From Alkalihalobacterium alkalinitrilicum (lineage in GTDB: Bacteria; Bacillota; Bacilli; Bacillales; Bacillaceae_F), in contig NZ_KV917368.1 of the NCBI RefSeq assembly GCF_002019605.1, positions 2,571,574-2,635,573 of the forward strand: a DNA stretch of 64,000 bases. The letters are read 5' to 3'. The position numbers and the translations under genes are program-made. This document shows positions 27,475-37,179 of this stretch, piece by piece. A model generated the notes under the pieces. It searched no databases and was not told where the DNA came from. It saw nothing but the letters and a program-made list of their open reading frames with translations. Within the stretch, counting starts at the first letter, position 1. The number at the start of each line of letters is the position of its first letter.

Positions 27475-27750
27475 TTTTCATTTCCTCCTAGATATTTTTA
27501 AAATTTAATTTGGAAAAATAATACTATACAGTTAATATATTTAAGCAACAGAAATGTTTACTAAGTTGCTCAATAATTACATTATCAGAAAAAACTTGAT
27601 CTTGCAATTGATATGTATCTTGTATTTAACCGCATTCTTATTTAATCCACTTTATACTGTACCCTTATTTCAAAAATAGTAATCAAAATATACATATTTA
27701 CCGGACAAACCCCATATTGTGAATTACGTATATATTAAGGGGGTGTATTA

Positions 27751-28575
27751 TTGAACTGGGTTGAAGCATTATTATTAGGGATGATCCAAGGGATATCTGA
27801 GTTTCTTCCTATCTCTAGTTCTGCACATTTAGTAATCGCTGAGAAGATATTAGGAATTCAAATTTCTACGAGTAATTTAACATTCGAAGTCATTCTTCAC
27901 GCAGCATCTTTACTAGCGGTTATCTGTTTTTTTTGGAGAGATCTATTGGATATTATTAAAGACTTTTTATCATACCTCTTAACAAAGGATCAGAAAGCGC
28001 AGGCAAACTATCGATTTGCATGGTTAATCGTAGGTGCGACTTTAATTACGATGGGAGTCGGAAAGGGAATTGAAGGGATAATAGGAACGAACATGACTCA
28101 TTCCTCAACTATCGGTGCATCACTAATTGTAACTGGACTCTTTTTAATCCTAATTGAACATGGAATTAATGTTGGAACACGAACGGTAAAAGATATGAAT
28201 TGGAAAGATTGCATTATAATCGGCTTTGGTCAAGCCCTCGCTGTTATACCAGGAATTTCAAGGGCAGGTAGTACATTAATCGTGTCCCTCTGGTGTGGTT
28301 TGGATAAAAAAACAGCTGTTCGATACTCATTTCTGTTATCAATTCCGGTTATTTTAGGAATTACCATTTTAAAAATTCCTGAATTAACTACAGAGACATT
28401 TTCAGGGATAGGTTTTGAACTCGCAATCGCCTGTATCGCCTCATTTATTTTTGCAATTATAGGAATTAAGTGGCTCATCCAAATGTTAAATCAAGCGAAA
28501 CTCACATACTTTGCAATTTATTGTATTGCCTTAGGCGCAATCACGTGGATATTCCTAAAAGATATCCAAATATAA
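27751..28575 (+). CDS. uppP: Undecaprenyl-diphosphatase UppP (BacA family)
   Basis: 274 residues, about 7-8 TM. Family motifs: ALLLGMIQGISEFLPISSSA at residues 6-25 and GFGQALAVIPGISRAGST near 163-180, which form the active site that dephosphorylates undecaprenyl pyrophosphate to recycle the wall lipid carrier; the family also gives bacitracin tolerance. The start is TTG 27751, preceded by AAGGGGG; no ATG fits. Monocistronic with a strong terminator. Confidence 0.94.
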   Translation: MNWVEALLLGMIQGISEFLPISSSAHLVIAEKILGIQISTSNLTFEVILHAASLLAVICFFWRDLLDIIKDFLSYLLTKDQKAQANYRFAWLIVGATLITMGVGKGIEGIIGTNMTHSSTIGASLIVTGLFLILIEHGINVGTRTVKDMNWKDCIIIGFGQALAVIPGISRAGSTLIVSLWCGLDKKTAVRYSFLLSIPVILGITILKIPELTTETFSGIGFELAIACIASFIFAIIGIKWLIQMLNQAKLTYFAIYCIALGAITWIFLKDIQI

Positions 28576-28577
28576 AG

Positions 28578-28617
28578 AAAAGCTTATGATTGAATTCATC
28601 ATTCAATCATAAGCTTT
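28578..28617. terminator. Bidirectional terminator between uppP and the tRNA cluster
   Basis: AAAGCTTATGATTGAAT / ATTCAATCATAAGCTTT, perfect 17-bp stem with a 6-nt loop. Confidence 0.88.
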
Positions 28618-28630
28618 AATATGTATAATA

Positions 28631-28723
28631 TGGCGGAGGAAGAGGGATTCGAACCCCCGCGCGGTTTAACCCGCCTGTCGGTTTTCAAGACCGATCCCTT
28701 CAGCCGGACTTGGGTATTCCTCC
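28631..28723 (-). tRNA. tRNA-Ser (UGA)
   Basis: 93 nt including encoded CCA. Minus strand starts GGAGGAATACCCAAG; anticodon loop CTTGAAA gives UGA; long variable arm typical of Ser tRNA. Confidence 0.95.
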
Positions 28724-28762
28724 GTGTAAAAACTTTAGTTTCTATTTCTAATATCATTTAAA

Positions 28763-28839
28763 TGGTGGACCCTGTAGGACTCGAACCTACGACCAATCGG
28801 TTATGAGCCGACCGCTCTGACCAACTGAGCTAAGGGTCC
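28763..28839 (-). tRNA. tRNA-Ile2 (CAU, lysidine type), alternatively tRNA-Met
   Basis: 77 nt with CCA. GGACCCTTAGCTCAG acceptor and D arm; anticodon loop CTCATAA. C4-G69 and C5-G68 in the acceptor are the TilS determinants of Ile2, so CAU is probably modified to read AUA. A separate elongator Met tRNA is in the same cluster. Confidence 0.85.
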
Positions 28840-28844
28840 ATAAA

Positions 28845-28921
28845 TGGGGCGGCTGATGGGAATCGAACCCACGAATGCCGGAACCACAATCCGGTGCGTT
28901 AACCACTTCGCCACAACCGCC
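28845..28921 (-). tRNA. tRNA-His (GUG)
   Basis: Anticodon loop TTGTGGT; an extra G(-1) at 28921 pairs with C73, the His identity element. Encoded CCA at 28845-28847. Confidence 0.95.
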
Positions 28922-28942
28922 ATTTTATTAAATTAAGTAAAT

Positions 28943-29019
28943 TGGTAGCGGCGGAGGGAGTCGAACCCACGACCTCACGGGTATGAACCGTACGCTCTAG
29001 CCAGCTGAGCTACACCGCC
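28943..29019 (-). tRNA. tRNA-Met (CAU), elongator
   Basis: 77 nt with CCA; GGCGGTGTAGCTCAG start and loop TTCATAC. The sequence matches the look of Bacillus elongator Met tRNA and lacks initiator features. Confidence 0.92.
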
Positions 29020-29028
29020 ACAATAACT

Positions 29029-29104
29029 TGGCTCCACAGGCAGGACTCGAACCTGCGACCGATCGGTTAACAGCCGATTGCTCTACCAACTGAGCTACTG
29101 TGGA
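29029..29104 (-). tRNA. tRNA-Asn (GUU)
   Basis: 76 nt with CCA; TCCACAGTAGCTCAG start and loop CTGTTAA (anticodon GUU). First gene of the five-tRNA transcript Asn-Met-His-Ile-Ser. Confidence 0.95.
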
Positions 29105-29122
29105 ATAATAAAGACAAGAATT

Positions 29123-29152
29123 ATTATATATCAATTCATCATTTTAAGTCAA
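29123..29152 (-). promoter_or_regulatory. Promoter of the tRNA cluster
   Basis: Minus strand TTGACT, 18-nt spacer, TATAAT, ending 19 bp before tRNA-Asn; a strong sigma-A promoter. Confidence 0.85.
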
Positions 29153-29354
29153 TACCGTTTATCGATGTTTATAATAAACGGTAAAAATGTAGTAACGAAG
29201 AGTAATATATCATAAAGTCCAAGTTATGACAAGAGATATGATCCAAAAAAACCGTTCACTTAATTGAAACAGAACATATCTTGTAGCATTATTACATATC
29301 TTGTAAAATGTACATTGGTGGTGCTACAAAAGGAAAAGGAGTAGACTCAAATAC

Positions 29355-30161
29355 ATGAACATTTTCAAACAGCTTATAAGAAGTTTATATTCACCTAAAG
29401 ATATTGCCATATTTCGTTTTCAAGGCATCGGTAAAACGATATTTTATGTGTTTTTACTAATGGCTATTATTTCAATACCGAACGCAGTTAGCATATCTAC
29501 GACTACTTACCAAGGAGTTAATTATTTAGCTACATCGTTACAAGAAGAAATTCCCGATTTTGCTTTACAAAACGGTGTTCTAACTTCAGATTTTTCATCT
29601 CCTTACATAGACGGAGATGAAAGTAATTTCTTCATTCTCGATTCGACTGGTGAGCTGACTGTTAATGATATTTATCAATACGATAATGGCTTAGCTCTAC
29701 TTGAACGTGAAGCAGTAATAATGACTGACGGTATCGCGGAAACTATTCGATATCGTGATTTCGGTAACTTGAACCTAACGAAAGCGGAAATAAGCAGTTT
29801 AGTTACTAGTATTGCTGATGTCCTTCCTATCATTTTAAGCATTATATTATTATTATTGTACATTTTCATTACGGCTCTAAAATTTATTGGAATTACAGTA
29901 TTAGCATTAATTGGATTAGTATTTAAGAATAAAGCGGGACTGAACCTAAAATATCGACACTTATGGATATTATCGGCCTATACCGTTACATTACCAACAG
30001 CCTTCTTTGCATTAACAGAATCGTTCGGTATCTTTATTCCATTTTCAATGTTCTTTTACTGGGCTATTGCTATATTCATGTTATACCGTGTGCTGCAATA
30101 TGTTCCTAAACCAACCCCACGAAATAGTGCCGACATCTCCTCCCCTCCAACAACTGAGTAA
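29355..30161 (+). CDS. DUF1189 family membrane protein
   Basis: 268 residues. Begins IFKQLIRSLYSPKDIAIFRF, the DUF1189 hallmark, with a TM near 29-48, an outside domain (50-150) and about four TM helices from 150 to 250 (ADVLPIILSIILLLLYIFIT and others). The family is common in bacilli, sometimes near maltodextrin transport genes, with no firm function. AAGGAG lies 13 nt upstream of the ATG, slightly long. Monocistronic, ending in a shared terminator. Confidence 0.8.
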   Translation: MNIFKQLIRSLYSPKDIAIFRFQGIGKTIFYVFLLMAIISIPNAVSISTTTYQGVNYLATSLQEEIPDFALQNGVLTSDFSSPYIDGDESNFFILDSTGELTVNDIYQYDNGLALLEREAVIMTDGIAETIRYRDFGNLNLTKAEISSLVTSIADVLPIILSIILLLLYIFITALKFIGITVLALIGLVFKNKAGLNLKYRHLWILSAYTVTLPTAFFALTESFGIFIPFSMFFYWAIAIFMLYRVLQYVPKPTPRNSADISSPPTTE

Positions 30162-30169
30162 CGATTAAA

Positions 30170-30191
30170 GAGGCAGAACAAATTCTGCCTC
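30170..30191. terminator. Bidirectional terminator
   Basis: GAGGCAGAA / TTCTGCCTC with a 4-nt loop between convergent genes. Confidence 0.8.
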
Positions 30192-30195
30192 TCCC

Positions 30196-31929
30196 TTATT
30201 TTTCTTTATTTTTTTTTACTTGAAAACCCGAAGTTAATTCCTGAAGACTTTTTGAAGTTTGGTATAATTCTTTTGATATTGTGTAGTTTTCCTTTGACTG
30301 TAACAATTGTTGATTAGAAATCGCTGTCATTTCTTCTGTACTTGCAAGGGTTTCTTGGGATATACTCGTAAAACTTACCGAAGCTTTCTCCATGTCTGGC
30401 AATACTTCACCAAGTGATGCTAACCCCTGCTTCATTTCGTTTAGTTTTACATTAGTATCTAAAATCTTTGTTAATAAAAAATGAAAGACTTCATTTGAAT
30501 GATGGGCTACATCCGTATGCTTATCTACTTTTTGTAAAATCGAATTAAACTCATTGGCTGCATTTTCGGAAGTGAAATTCATCGACTGTATCGCTTTAGT
30601 AATTTTAACAGTTGCAGTTGTTGCTTGTTCAGCAAGTCTCCTCACTTCTGTAGCAACAATTGCAAATCCTTTTCCTGCTTCCCCTGCTCTCGCTGCTTCT
30701 ATTGTTGCATTTAAGGCAAGAAGTTTTGTCTGCTCCGATATTTGTTTTATTAGTTCAACAATTCCGCTAATCTCTTGCGATTCTTCTTTAACTTTTGAAA
30801 TGGTTTCATGAATAGCAATAAATTCACCATGTAACTCTTCCATAGATAATAACATATCACCAATCTGTTGCTTTCCTATCTGGGCATGATCATTCATTTC
30901 CTTTGAACTAATATTAACAACTTCTACTTGTTGTATTGCATGTGTAATATTTTGTTTCATTTTTTGAAAAGTCATGGTATTTTCATCCGAACTAACTGCA
31001 GTTTGCTCAGCACCTTGACCGACTACACGAATAGCTTCTAATAACTGACTGTTTGTATCTTGCACAATATTAGAAGAATGATCAAGGTCACTACTTCGCT
31101 GAAAGAGCCTATCAGTGGTCTTTTTCACTCCATCAATCATTGTATTCATTTGTTCAATCATTTGGTTATAACTTTTTATTAAAGAAACAATTTCTGGTGT
31201 AGTTGTTTTATGGTTTAGACTTTGACTTAAATCGCCCGTTCTTACTTTCCTCATCACAGCACGAAGAGCGGTTAACGGAAGGGTAATAGTACGAACAACG
31301 AAAAAAATTATAATGGAACCAACCATAATACTAACAACCACTGCATATTGAATAAATCTCCCCAATTGATAGATTTTATGTAAATAGTTATTGCTTGGTA
31401 CTACAATGATTACAGTTTTTCGAATATCCTGCACAAAATCAAAAGCTAATGCATATTCAAAATCATTTATAGTCGTATAAATTAACCCATTTCCTTGATC
31501 AAGTATTTCTTCTATTACTTGTTCAGGAAAAACAATGGTCGTATGACGACTGACATTAAACGGTGATACCGTGCCAGTATCATCTATCGTAAAGAAGTCA
31601 CCATTCAACCCTTCTTGAATTAATTCCACAGCTTGACCTCTTACACCATACTCAAACTGTTTGTTAAAACGCTCTTCATCAGAAATATAAGACAGCTTCA
31701 AGTACTCTGCCATTTCTTTTACAACTTTTATCTCCCTTTTCAACCTGTTTTCATTTGTCACGATGATAAGTTCTTTTGCTTGGTGATAACTAATTAGCCC
31801 AATTAATCCTGTTGAAATAACAATAACTGTTAAAAAAATAATTAATAATCGTGTACGTAACGAAAATTTCTGTAAAAATGGCTCTTTTTTTTGGATATCT
31901 TTTAACTTTTCTCTCTTCTTTTTCTTCAA
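30196..31929 (-). CDS. Methyl-accepting chemotaxis protein
   Basis: 577 residues. Basic N-terminus, TM1 near 27-48, an outside sensing domain of about 145 residues, TM2 near 193-213, HAMP to about 265, and a cytoplasmic signalling helix bundle with the hairpin tip [20 protein letters not shown] near 395-415 followed by [16 protein letters not shown]. Start is TTG 31929 with GAGGGGTG upstream. Ligand cannot be told. No che genes nearby. Sensor domain probably a small Cache-like fold. Confidence 0.9.
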   Translation of the reverse strand: MKKKKREKLKDIQKKEPFLQKFSLRTRLLIIFLTVIVISTGLIGLISYHQAKELIIVTNENRLKREIKVVKEMAEYLKLSYISDEERFNKQFEYGVRGQAVELIQEGLNGDFFTIDDTGTVSPFNVSRHTTIVFPEQVIEEILDQGNGLIYTTINDFEYALAFDFVQDIRKTVIIVVPSNNYLHKIYQLGRFIQYAVVVSIMVGSIIIFFVVRTITLPLTALRAVMRKVRTGDLSQSLNHKTTTPEIVSLIKSYNQMIEQMNTMIDGVKKTTDRLFQRSSDLDHSSNIVQDTNSQLLEAIRVVGQGAEQTAVSSDENTMTFQKMKQNITHAIQQVEVVNISSKEMNDHAQIGKQQIGDMLLSMEELHGEFIAIHETISKVKEESQEISGIVELIKQISEQTKLLALNATIEAARAGEAGKGFAIVATEVRRLAEQATTATVKITKAIQSMNFTSENAANEFNSILQKVDKHTDVAHHSNEVFHFLLTKILDTNVKLNEMKQGLASLGEVLPDMEKASVSFTSISQETLASTEEMTAISNQQLLQSKENYTISKELYQTSKSLQELTSGFQVKKNKEK

Positions 31930-32013
31930 ATTTCACACCCCTCGTGTCAACCTAAATCAGATTATGACACTGGAGTGTTAACGAAATATAAATTTTTCGT
32001 TAAGAATTAATTA

Positions 32014-32652
32014 TTATTCACTTTCTACTTTTTTTACGACAATTCGAGTACCGTCCACTGAAATAACTTCAATCATCGTACCTTCTGTTAACCAATTATT
32101 TTCACTTGTTGCACTATATTGCTTTCCTTCTACTTCAATCGTTCCAATAGGACGAAAAGGAGTAACCGCTTTCCCTCTTTTTCCTACCAAATCTTTATAA
32201 TTATCATTAATTGAATTATATCCAAGTTCCCCAGTTAATCGATCTCTTAACGTCATTTTTGACCATAGTTTTCGAGATGGAAATACTTTAAGAAAAAGTA
32301 GCGAAGCAGCAGCACCAAGAACTAAGCCCATTGCCACTAACGCCCCGTATACAAAGCTCGGTGCAGGAACAGCTAATCCTAATATCATTAATACGATCCC
32401 AAGAAGCGCAATGGTTCCGTCACTGATGACTTTTCCATCGACTACAATTAATACAAGACCAGTAATGTACAATAAGATGACCCAAATTCCTGTTTCACCA
32501 CCACCTAAATGATGTGAAAAATAAACAGCCATAATACCAATACCTAGAATACCGAAAATACCTTTGGACTTTACAAGCAGTTCACCAAATAAGAACAGAG
32601 TCCCTAAAAAAACAACGAGAAAGCCCATACTAGCAATATTAAGTATATCCAT
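32014..32652 (-). CDS. NfeD family membrane protein
   Basis: 212 residues from ATG 32652 (G-rich RBS). About four to five TM helices in residues 5-135, then an OB-fold C-terminal domain (about 150-210) with LVGKRGKAVTPFRPIGTIEV followed by EGKQYSATSEN, the NfeD signature. These proteins usually pair with flotillin/SPFH proteins in membrane organisation; no floA is next to it here, so it is a stand-alone copy. Confidence 0.85.
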   Translation of the reverse strand: MDILNIASMGFLVVFLGTLFLFGELLVKSKGIFGILGIGIMAVYFSHHLGGGETGIWVILLYITGLVLIVVDGKVISDGTIALLGIVLMILGLAVPAPSFVYGALVAMGLVLGAAASLLFLKVFPSRKLWSKMTLRDRLTGELGYNSINDNYKDLVGKRGKAVTPFRPIGTIEVEGKQYSATSENNWLTEGTMIEVISVDGTRIVVKKVESE

Positions 32653-32744
32653 TAATCTCAACCCCCCCAATCACTTAAATATACGTACAAAAATAAAAGA
32701 AGTTTCATTTCAATTTTTGGTTAAACTATTTTTGAGGTGAAAAT

Positions 32745-32867
32745 ATGAAAAACACTAATAAAAAAGCTACTAACCAAACAAAACCTGCACAAACCACACT
32801 ACAGCAACAACAACCTATTACTTCTAATGCCTTTTCAAACATTAAAACAAAGTCACTACTCATTTAA
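32745..32867 (+). CDS. Small K/N/T/Q-rich protein, 40 aa
   Basis: ATG 32745 with GAGGTGAAAAT immediately upstream, a good RBS. The product (MKNTNKKATNQTKPAQTT then LQQQQPITSNAF) is low-complexity, basic and hydrophilic, like many small spore proteins of bacilli, but I do not recognise it. It lies alone in a 391-base gap divergent from nfeD. Likely real because of the RBS, but unproven. Confidence 0.45.
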   Translation: MKNTNKKATNQTKPAQTTLQQQQPITSNAFSNIKTKSLLI

Positions 32868-32929
32868 AATTGTACCAAAAGTGAAAGCAAATTACATACT
32901 ACTTAAGGAGGTTCTAATTAAAAAGAGGA

Positions 32930-33038
32930 GGCTGACTCAATTTGAAAGTTTCTACCCCTCCCCACAATTCGTTGTTACTACTTATTCAGTAGCACATGTT
33001 GGTATCGGTCGGAGGAAGTAGACACTAATGAGTCAGCC
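32930..33038. repeat. Inverted-repeat element, second dispersed family
   Basis: 10-bp perfect arms GGCTGACTCA / TGAGTCAGCC bracket about 90 nt without an ORF of note. The right end GACACTAATGAGTCAGCC is nearly the same as the end of the element at 25079-25145. It lies just downstream of the DUF1002 gene and may serve as its terminator. Confidence 0.55.
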
Positions 33039-33043
33039 ACTCT

Positions 33044-33916
33044 TTATCTAAATAACCCTTTAATTGCATCAATAAAACGATTAAGGACATCTAACATCGA
33101 AGCAATAAATGATTGAGTATCTTCACGATTTAGAAAATCACCTAAATTGTCTCGAATTTTTCCAATTTGATTTTGTACTTGATTCCAATCAATATTTAAA
33201 TCTTTTATTCGCATAAATAGAGAAACAAGGCCATTTAACTCCTCATCTGTTAAAGTAACACCCAACTCTTGAGCCACTCGTTGAATTAGTGCACGAAGAT
33301 CATCTTCTGTCTCTACTGGGTTTTTAGCGATTTCCTCTTTAATACGATTCATTAACTCTGTTGCTTCTTCCATTCCAATACTTTCCGCAAGCTTACCTGT
33401 TCTAACCATTTCTTCGTTAGCAATTTGCTTCTGCTCTTCTGGAATGTCAATTTCTGCTGTAATTTCATAAGCTTTAATAATTCCAGTTAATCCCGCTGTA
33501 CCTGATACTTCAAAAGGCGCCGTTACATAAATATCAGCATCCTTTACTCCTGCTGTTACAAGAGCATTCGCATACATCCCTTCAGAGACCCAGCTAATAT
33601 TATTTGTTTCAATATTTAAACCAGATCCTGATTCTGTTAATGTAATCATAGAAGAAGAGATGGCACGCGTGCCTATTTGCCGAGCATTTACATAGTTACC
33701 TAAATACTGATGTTCCTCTTCATTTGTTACATATATAATTTCTACATCTGCTGGAGCACCCATTTCATTTAAAAGACTTTGACGCTGTTCTGCTGTTAAA
33801 TCCTCTCCTAACGTTACAATCATATCTCCTGGCGCTGCATCAGCAACGACAATACTTGGTAAAAGTAATGATAGAATTAATAACAATGGAAGAAATTTCT
33901 GCTTCATCAATTTCAT
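33044..33916 (-). CDS. DUF1002 secreted protein (YpuA-like)
   Basis: 290 residues from ATG 33916 (AAAGGAG upstream). Sec signal peptide: KLMKQKF, a leucine-rich core and VVADA near residue 25. The mature part starts PGDMIVTLGEDLTAEQRQSL and has VNARQIGTRAISSSMITLT near 95, matching the DUF1002/YpuA family of secreted or envelope-associated proteins of unknown role. Monocistronic. Confidence 0.83.
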   Translation of the reverse strand: MKLMKQKFLPLLLILSLLLPSIVVADAAPGDMIVTLGEDLTAEQRQSLLNEMGAPADVEIIYVTNEEEHQYLGNYVNARQIGTRAISSSMITLTESGSGLNIETNNISWVSEGMYANALVTAGVKDADIYVTAPFEVSGTAGLTGIIKAYEITAEIDIPEEQKQIANEEMVRTGKLAESIGMEEATELMNRIKEEIAKNPVETEDDLRALIQRVAQELGVTLTDEELNGLVSLFMRIKDLNIDWNQVQNQIGKIRDNLGDFLNREDTQSFIASMLDVLNRFIDAIKGLFR

Positions 33917-34137
33917 ATAACCCATCTCCTTTGAAAGCCTCAATTAGAAAACATGACTTATCACCAAAAGAGGCGATAATCGATGTCATTCTTATACTTT
34001 AATCTTTTAATAAATTTCACTTTCCTAAAAGTATAAAAAACAACATTCTAACCTTAAGAAAACTATTTTTCGAGGGAAATGAAAAGTGACTTTTGTCCTA
34101 ATTATTTATGTAAAACTTTAAAGTCCCCCCATCTTTT

Positions 34138-35361
34138 TCATATTGTGGGATTACACTCCTTTAAAATCGGTATGCATGTCCAAGAAGAAATAAGGATAAC
34201 AAATGATACCCCTACGAAAAAAAAGGATAGAAAAAACAACTCCATCGGTTCGTTCATAAAAACACTAAACGTAATCGGCCCAAAAGCAACTCCTAAAAAT
34301 CGGATCATTGAATATAAAGAAACCACTAAACCCCTTTCATGAATTCCGACAGAAGAGGTTACTGCTGTATTGGCTGCTGGAAGAAAAAAACCTAATCCTA
34401 CAGATACCAATGTTATTAACACGAGTAAACCGAGTAACCCATGGAAAAAAATAAGCAATGCGAAACTTATAAACAAAATGCTTAAGCCTAACAATAAAAA
34501 TTGTTTGACTTTATTACTATTCCCCCCCAATTTGTTGCCAGTCCAATATGAGAAAATCGTTAATGCGATGAGAGGAAAAGCTAAATATATCCCTTTTTGA
34601 ATGCCATATATTCCATAACTTTCTTCAAAATAATAGGACATAAAAAACATAAGTCCAAATAAAAGTAACATACCAACTCCACTTGCAATAAAGATTGGAA
34701 TAAGCCACTTAAATTCCCTTAAAATGATTGTTATAACCGAACGTCGATAATCTTTGACGCTAAATGCTTTCTTTTCTCTTACACGCTCATTGATCGAAAT
34801 TTTAATTCCAAAGTAAGCAAGAAAAGCTAGAAAAAAATAAATCCAAAAAGTTCCAACCCATAAGAACACTGCAATAGATGCCCCGATAATTGGACTTATT
34901 ACCTTTCCAAGACTATTGAATACTTCCACAGTTCCCAATGCTTTACTTCTTTCTTTTCCTTCAAATAAATCACCAGCCATCGCCATTGCCATTGGAGCAG
35001 TTCCACCTGCACCAACACCTTGGAAAAATCGACCAAATAACAACAATGAAAAAGCGGCTTGCCCGTCAAGTAAAAGGGGTGCTACTGCTGACATGATACT
35101 TCCTAACATAATAAATAAAAGAGAAACTAAAACGACTTTTTTTCTCCCCACTCGATCTGATATAAAACCGATAATTGGTATCATTAAAGCTGCTGGAATC
35201 GAAAAAACAGTTAAAATAAGCCCACTTTCTACTGTGGTTAACCGTAATTCATGTTGAATGTCAGGAATAATCGGAATAAACATCGAGTTTCCAACAACCA
35301 TAACAAATGGTAGTAAGCCTATGATGCATATTATCAATGTTGTCGAAGTTGATTTCTTCAT
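34138..35361 (-). CDS. MFS drug/metabolite exporter
   Basis: 407 residues, 12 TM. The 12-14-TM drug antiporter motifs are visible: GFISDRVGRKKVVLVSLLF (motif A) near residues 64-82 and LLFGRFFQGVGAGGTAPM (motif B) near 107-124, with a motif C-like LGKVISPIIGASI near 152. Proton-driven export of an unknown compound. Stands alone; no regulator next to it. Confidence 0.87.
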   Translation of the reverse strand: MKKSTSTTLIICIIGLLPFVMVVGNSMFIPIIPDIQHELRLTTVESGLILTVFSIPAALMIPIIGFISDRVGRKKVVLVSLLFIMLGSIMSAVAPLLLDGQAAFSLLLFGRFFQGVGAGGTAPMAMAMAGDLFEGKERSKALGTVEVFNSLGKVISPIIGASIAVFLWVGTFWIYFFLAFLAYFGIKISINERVREKKAFSVKDYRRSVITIILREFKWLIPIFIASGVGMLLLFGLMFFMSYYFEESYGIYGIQKGIYLAFPLIALTIFSYWTGNKLGGNSNKVKQFLLLGLSILFISFALLIFFHGLLGLLVLITLVSVGLGFFLPAANTAVTSSVGIHERGLVVSLYSMIRFLGVAFGPITFSVFMNEPMELFFLSFFFVGVSFVILISSWTCIPILKECNPTI

Positions 35362-35467
35362 TTTTGGGTCCTCCTTCCTGAAAAAATATATATTATTTTT
35401 GGTATATTTTTATATCTACGTGCATATATATTGTTAGAATAATTACTTTATTAGGGAGGACAAGCTA

Positions 35468-35836
35468 TTGAGCACTCAATTGAGCTTTAAACATAGCATT
35501 GTATTAGTAATCATCTTATTTATCATCTCTTATAGCATTTATTATGATCTAACGACAGGTACTTTACCCAAAGTAGATAGTTCTTCAACAATTACCTCTC
35601 AAGAAGAAAACCCTTCAAATATTTTAGTTGAAGAAGAAGCCTTCCCTGCACAAGAAGTAGTTGTCGAAAATGGATATACTGTATTATCGATTGTAGAACA
35701 TTTACATGATGGTCCTATACCTGCATCTATTCAACAGATCGTTTATGATTTTCAAGAATTAAACCCTGGGGTTACTGCGGATAAAATTCAAGTAGGCAAG
35801 ACCTATTTGTTTCCTCTTTACACAACATCAGAGTAA
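35468..35836 (+). CDS. yqfZ: YqfZ-like LysM membrane protein
   Basis: 122 residues from TTG 35468 (GGGAGG upstream). TM helix near 10-27, then a short linker and a LysM-type domain (about 68-118, ENGYTVLSIVEHLHDGPIP ... VGKTYLFPL). Adjacent to ispG exactly as yqfZ is in B. subtilis. Probably binds peptidoglycan; reported to be sporulation-linked in B. subtilis. Confidence 0.82.
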   Translation: MSTQLSFKHSIVLVIILFIISYSIYYDLTTGTLPKVDSSSTITSQEENPSNILVEEEAFPAQEVVVENGYTVLSIVEHLHDGPIPASIQQIVYDFQELNPGVTADKIQVGKTYLFPLYTTSE

Positions 35837-35930
35837 CAATACCTTGCCAAATAAAATGGTACACTGATAAAATAAAACTGTATGTCAATAAAAATACACT
35901 AATAGTTAAAATTGAAGGGGCGAATGATTC

Positions 35931-37022
35931 ATGACCCAAATCACTCATCGAACGCAAACTCGACCTGTACAAGTTGGCGGGATTACGATTGGTGGCAATA
36001 ATGAAGTAGTAATCCAAAGTATGACAACAACTAAAACTCATGATGTAGAAGCGACAGTTGCAGAAATCAAACGGCTAGAAGAAGCGGGGTGCCAAATTGT
36101 TAGGGTTGCTTGCCCTGATATGCGAGCAGCAGAGGCGATTTCTGCAATAAAAGCTAGAATTAACATCCCCCTCGTTGTAGATATACATTTTGATTATAAA
36201 CTTGCCTTAAAAGCAATCGAAGGTGGCGCGGATAAAATCCGAATTAACCCTGGAAATATTGGGAAACGTGAAAAAGTAGAAGCAGTTGTTAAGGCCGCTA
36301 AAGAGAAAGGTATCCCTATTCGAATTGGGGTAAATGCAGGTTCACTAGAAAAGAAAATTTTAGATAAGTATGGGTATCCTACTGCGGACGGAATGGTCGA
36401 GAGTGCGTTGCATCACATTGGCATCCTGGAAGAGCTAGATTTTCATGACATCATCGTTTCAATGAAAGCATCAGATGTTAACTTAGCGATTGAAGCCTAT
36501 GAAAAAGCAGCCAAAGCGTTTAGCTATCCACTACACTTAGGAATTACTGAATCAGGTACATTATTTGCAGGTACAATTAAAAGTGCAGCTGGGTTAGGTG
36601 CAATATTAAATATGGGAATCGGGAATACAGTTCGAATTTCATTAAGTGCCGATCCGGTTGAGGAAGTAAAAGTTGCTCGCGAATTGCTTAAATCATTTGG
36701 TTTAGCAGCTAATGCTGCTACGTTAATTTCTTGTCCTACATGCGGTCGAATTGAAATTGATTTAATTAAAATTGCCAATGAAATTGAAGAATATATTTCA
36801 ACGATTAAAGCACCAATTAAAGTTGCTGTCCTTGGTTGTGCTGTTAACGGTCCAGGTGAAGCAAGAGAAGCTGATATCGGTATAGCTGGTGCTCGTGGAG
36901 AAGGGCTATTATTTAGACATGGAGAAATCGTTCGAAAAGTTCCCGAGGAAATAATGGTCGAAGAGTTAAAAAAAGAAATTGACAAAATTGCTTTAGAAAA
37001 ATTAGCTAATCAAAACAGTTAA
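35931..37022 (+). CDS. ispG: 4-hydroxy-3-methylbut-2-enyl diphosphate synthase IspG (GcpE)
   Basis: 363 residues. Penultimate MEP-pathway enzyme, converting MEcPP to HMBPP. TIM-barrel N-terminal half with [20 protein letters not shown]; the C-terminal [4Fe-4S] ligands are CPTCGR (Cys 268, 271) and Cys 303 in [14 protein letters not shown], plus the conserved Glu after it. ATG with GGGGCG upstream. ispH, the next enzyme, is also in this window at 52.4 kb. Confidence 0.96.
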   Translation: MTQITHRTQTRPVQVGGITIGGNNEVVIQSMTTTKTHDVEATVAEIKRLEEAGCQIVRVACPDMRAAEAISAIKARINIPLVVDIHFDYKLALKAIEGGADKIRINPGNIGKREKVEAVVKAAKEKGIPIRIGVNAGSLEKKILDKYGYPTADGMVESALHHIGILEELDFHDIIVSMKASDVNLAIEAYEKAAKAFSYPLHLGITESGTLFAGTIKSAAGLGAILNMGIGNTVRISLSADPVEEVKVARELLKSFGLAANAATLISCPTCGRIEIDLIKIANEIEEYISTIKAPIKVAVLGCAVNGPGEAREADIGIAGARGEGLLFRHGEIVRKVPEEIMVEELKKEIDKIALEKLANQNS

Positions 37023-37031
37023 TACCTTTTA

Positions 37032-37076
37032 TCAACTGGCAGTAATACCCTCCCTGATGGAAGTTTTACTTTATAG
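37032..37076 (-). repeat. Dispersed repeat copy R4, internally deleted
   Basis: 45-nt remnant: minus strand ATAAAGTAAAACTTCCATCA ... TTACTGCCAGTTGA, i.e. both conserved ends of the R1-R3 family with almost no middle. Directly after the ispG stop. Confidence 0.55.
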
Positions 37077-37099
37077 TGCATCTATCTATTAATGTAATA

Positions 37100-37128
37100 A
37101 TAAGCACACGCTAGTTGCGTGTGCTTAT
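37100..37128. terminator. Bidirectional terminator ispG / yqfX
   Basis: ATAAGCACACGC / GCGTGTGCTTAT with a 5-nt loop. Confidence 0.85.
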
Positions 37129-37179
37129 TCCATAACTCCCCTTCACAAATTAGGTGATGTGGATTCCTGCTTTGACTTA

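Noticed and set aside
28631-29104. tRNA cluster as an rRNA operon end or an integration site
   Set aside because: No rRNA sequence and no integrase or duplicated tRNA end nearby; a free-standing tRNA operon with its own promoter.
34079-35257. Several plus-strand open frames opposite the MFS exporter
   Set aside because: Lys/Asn/Pro-rich antisense frames typical of the reverse of membrane-protein genes; no starts with RBS.
36524-36985. Long minus-strand open frame opposite ispG
   Set aside because: Shadow of the ispG coding frame; no RBS, low-complexity Ser/Ile/Pro composition.
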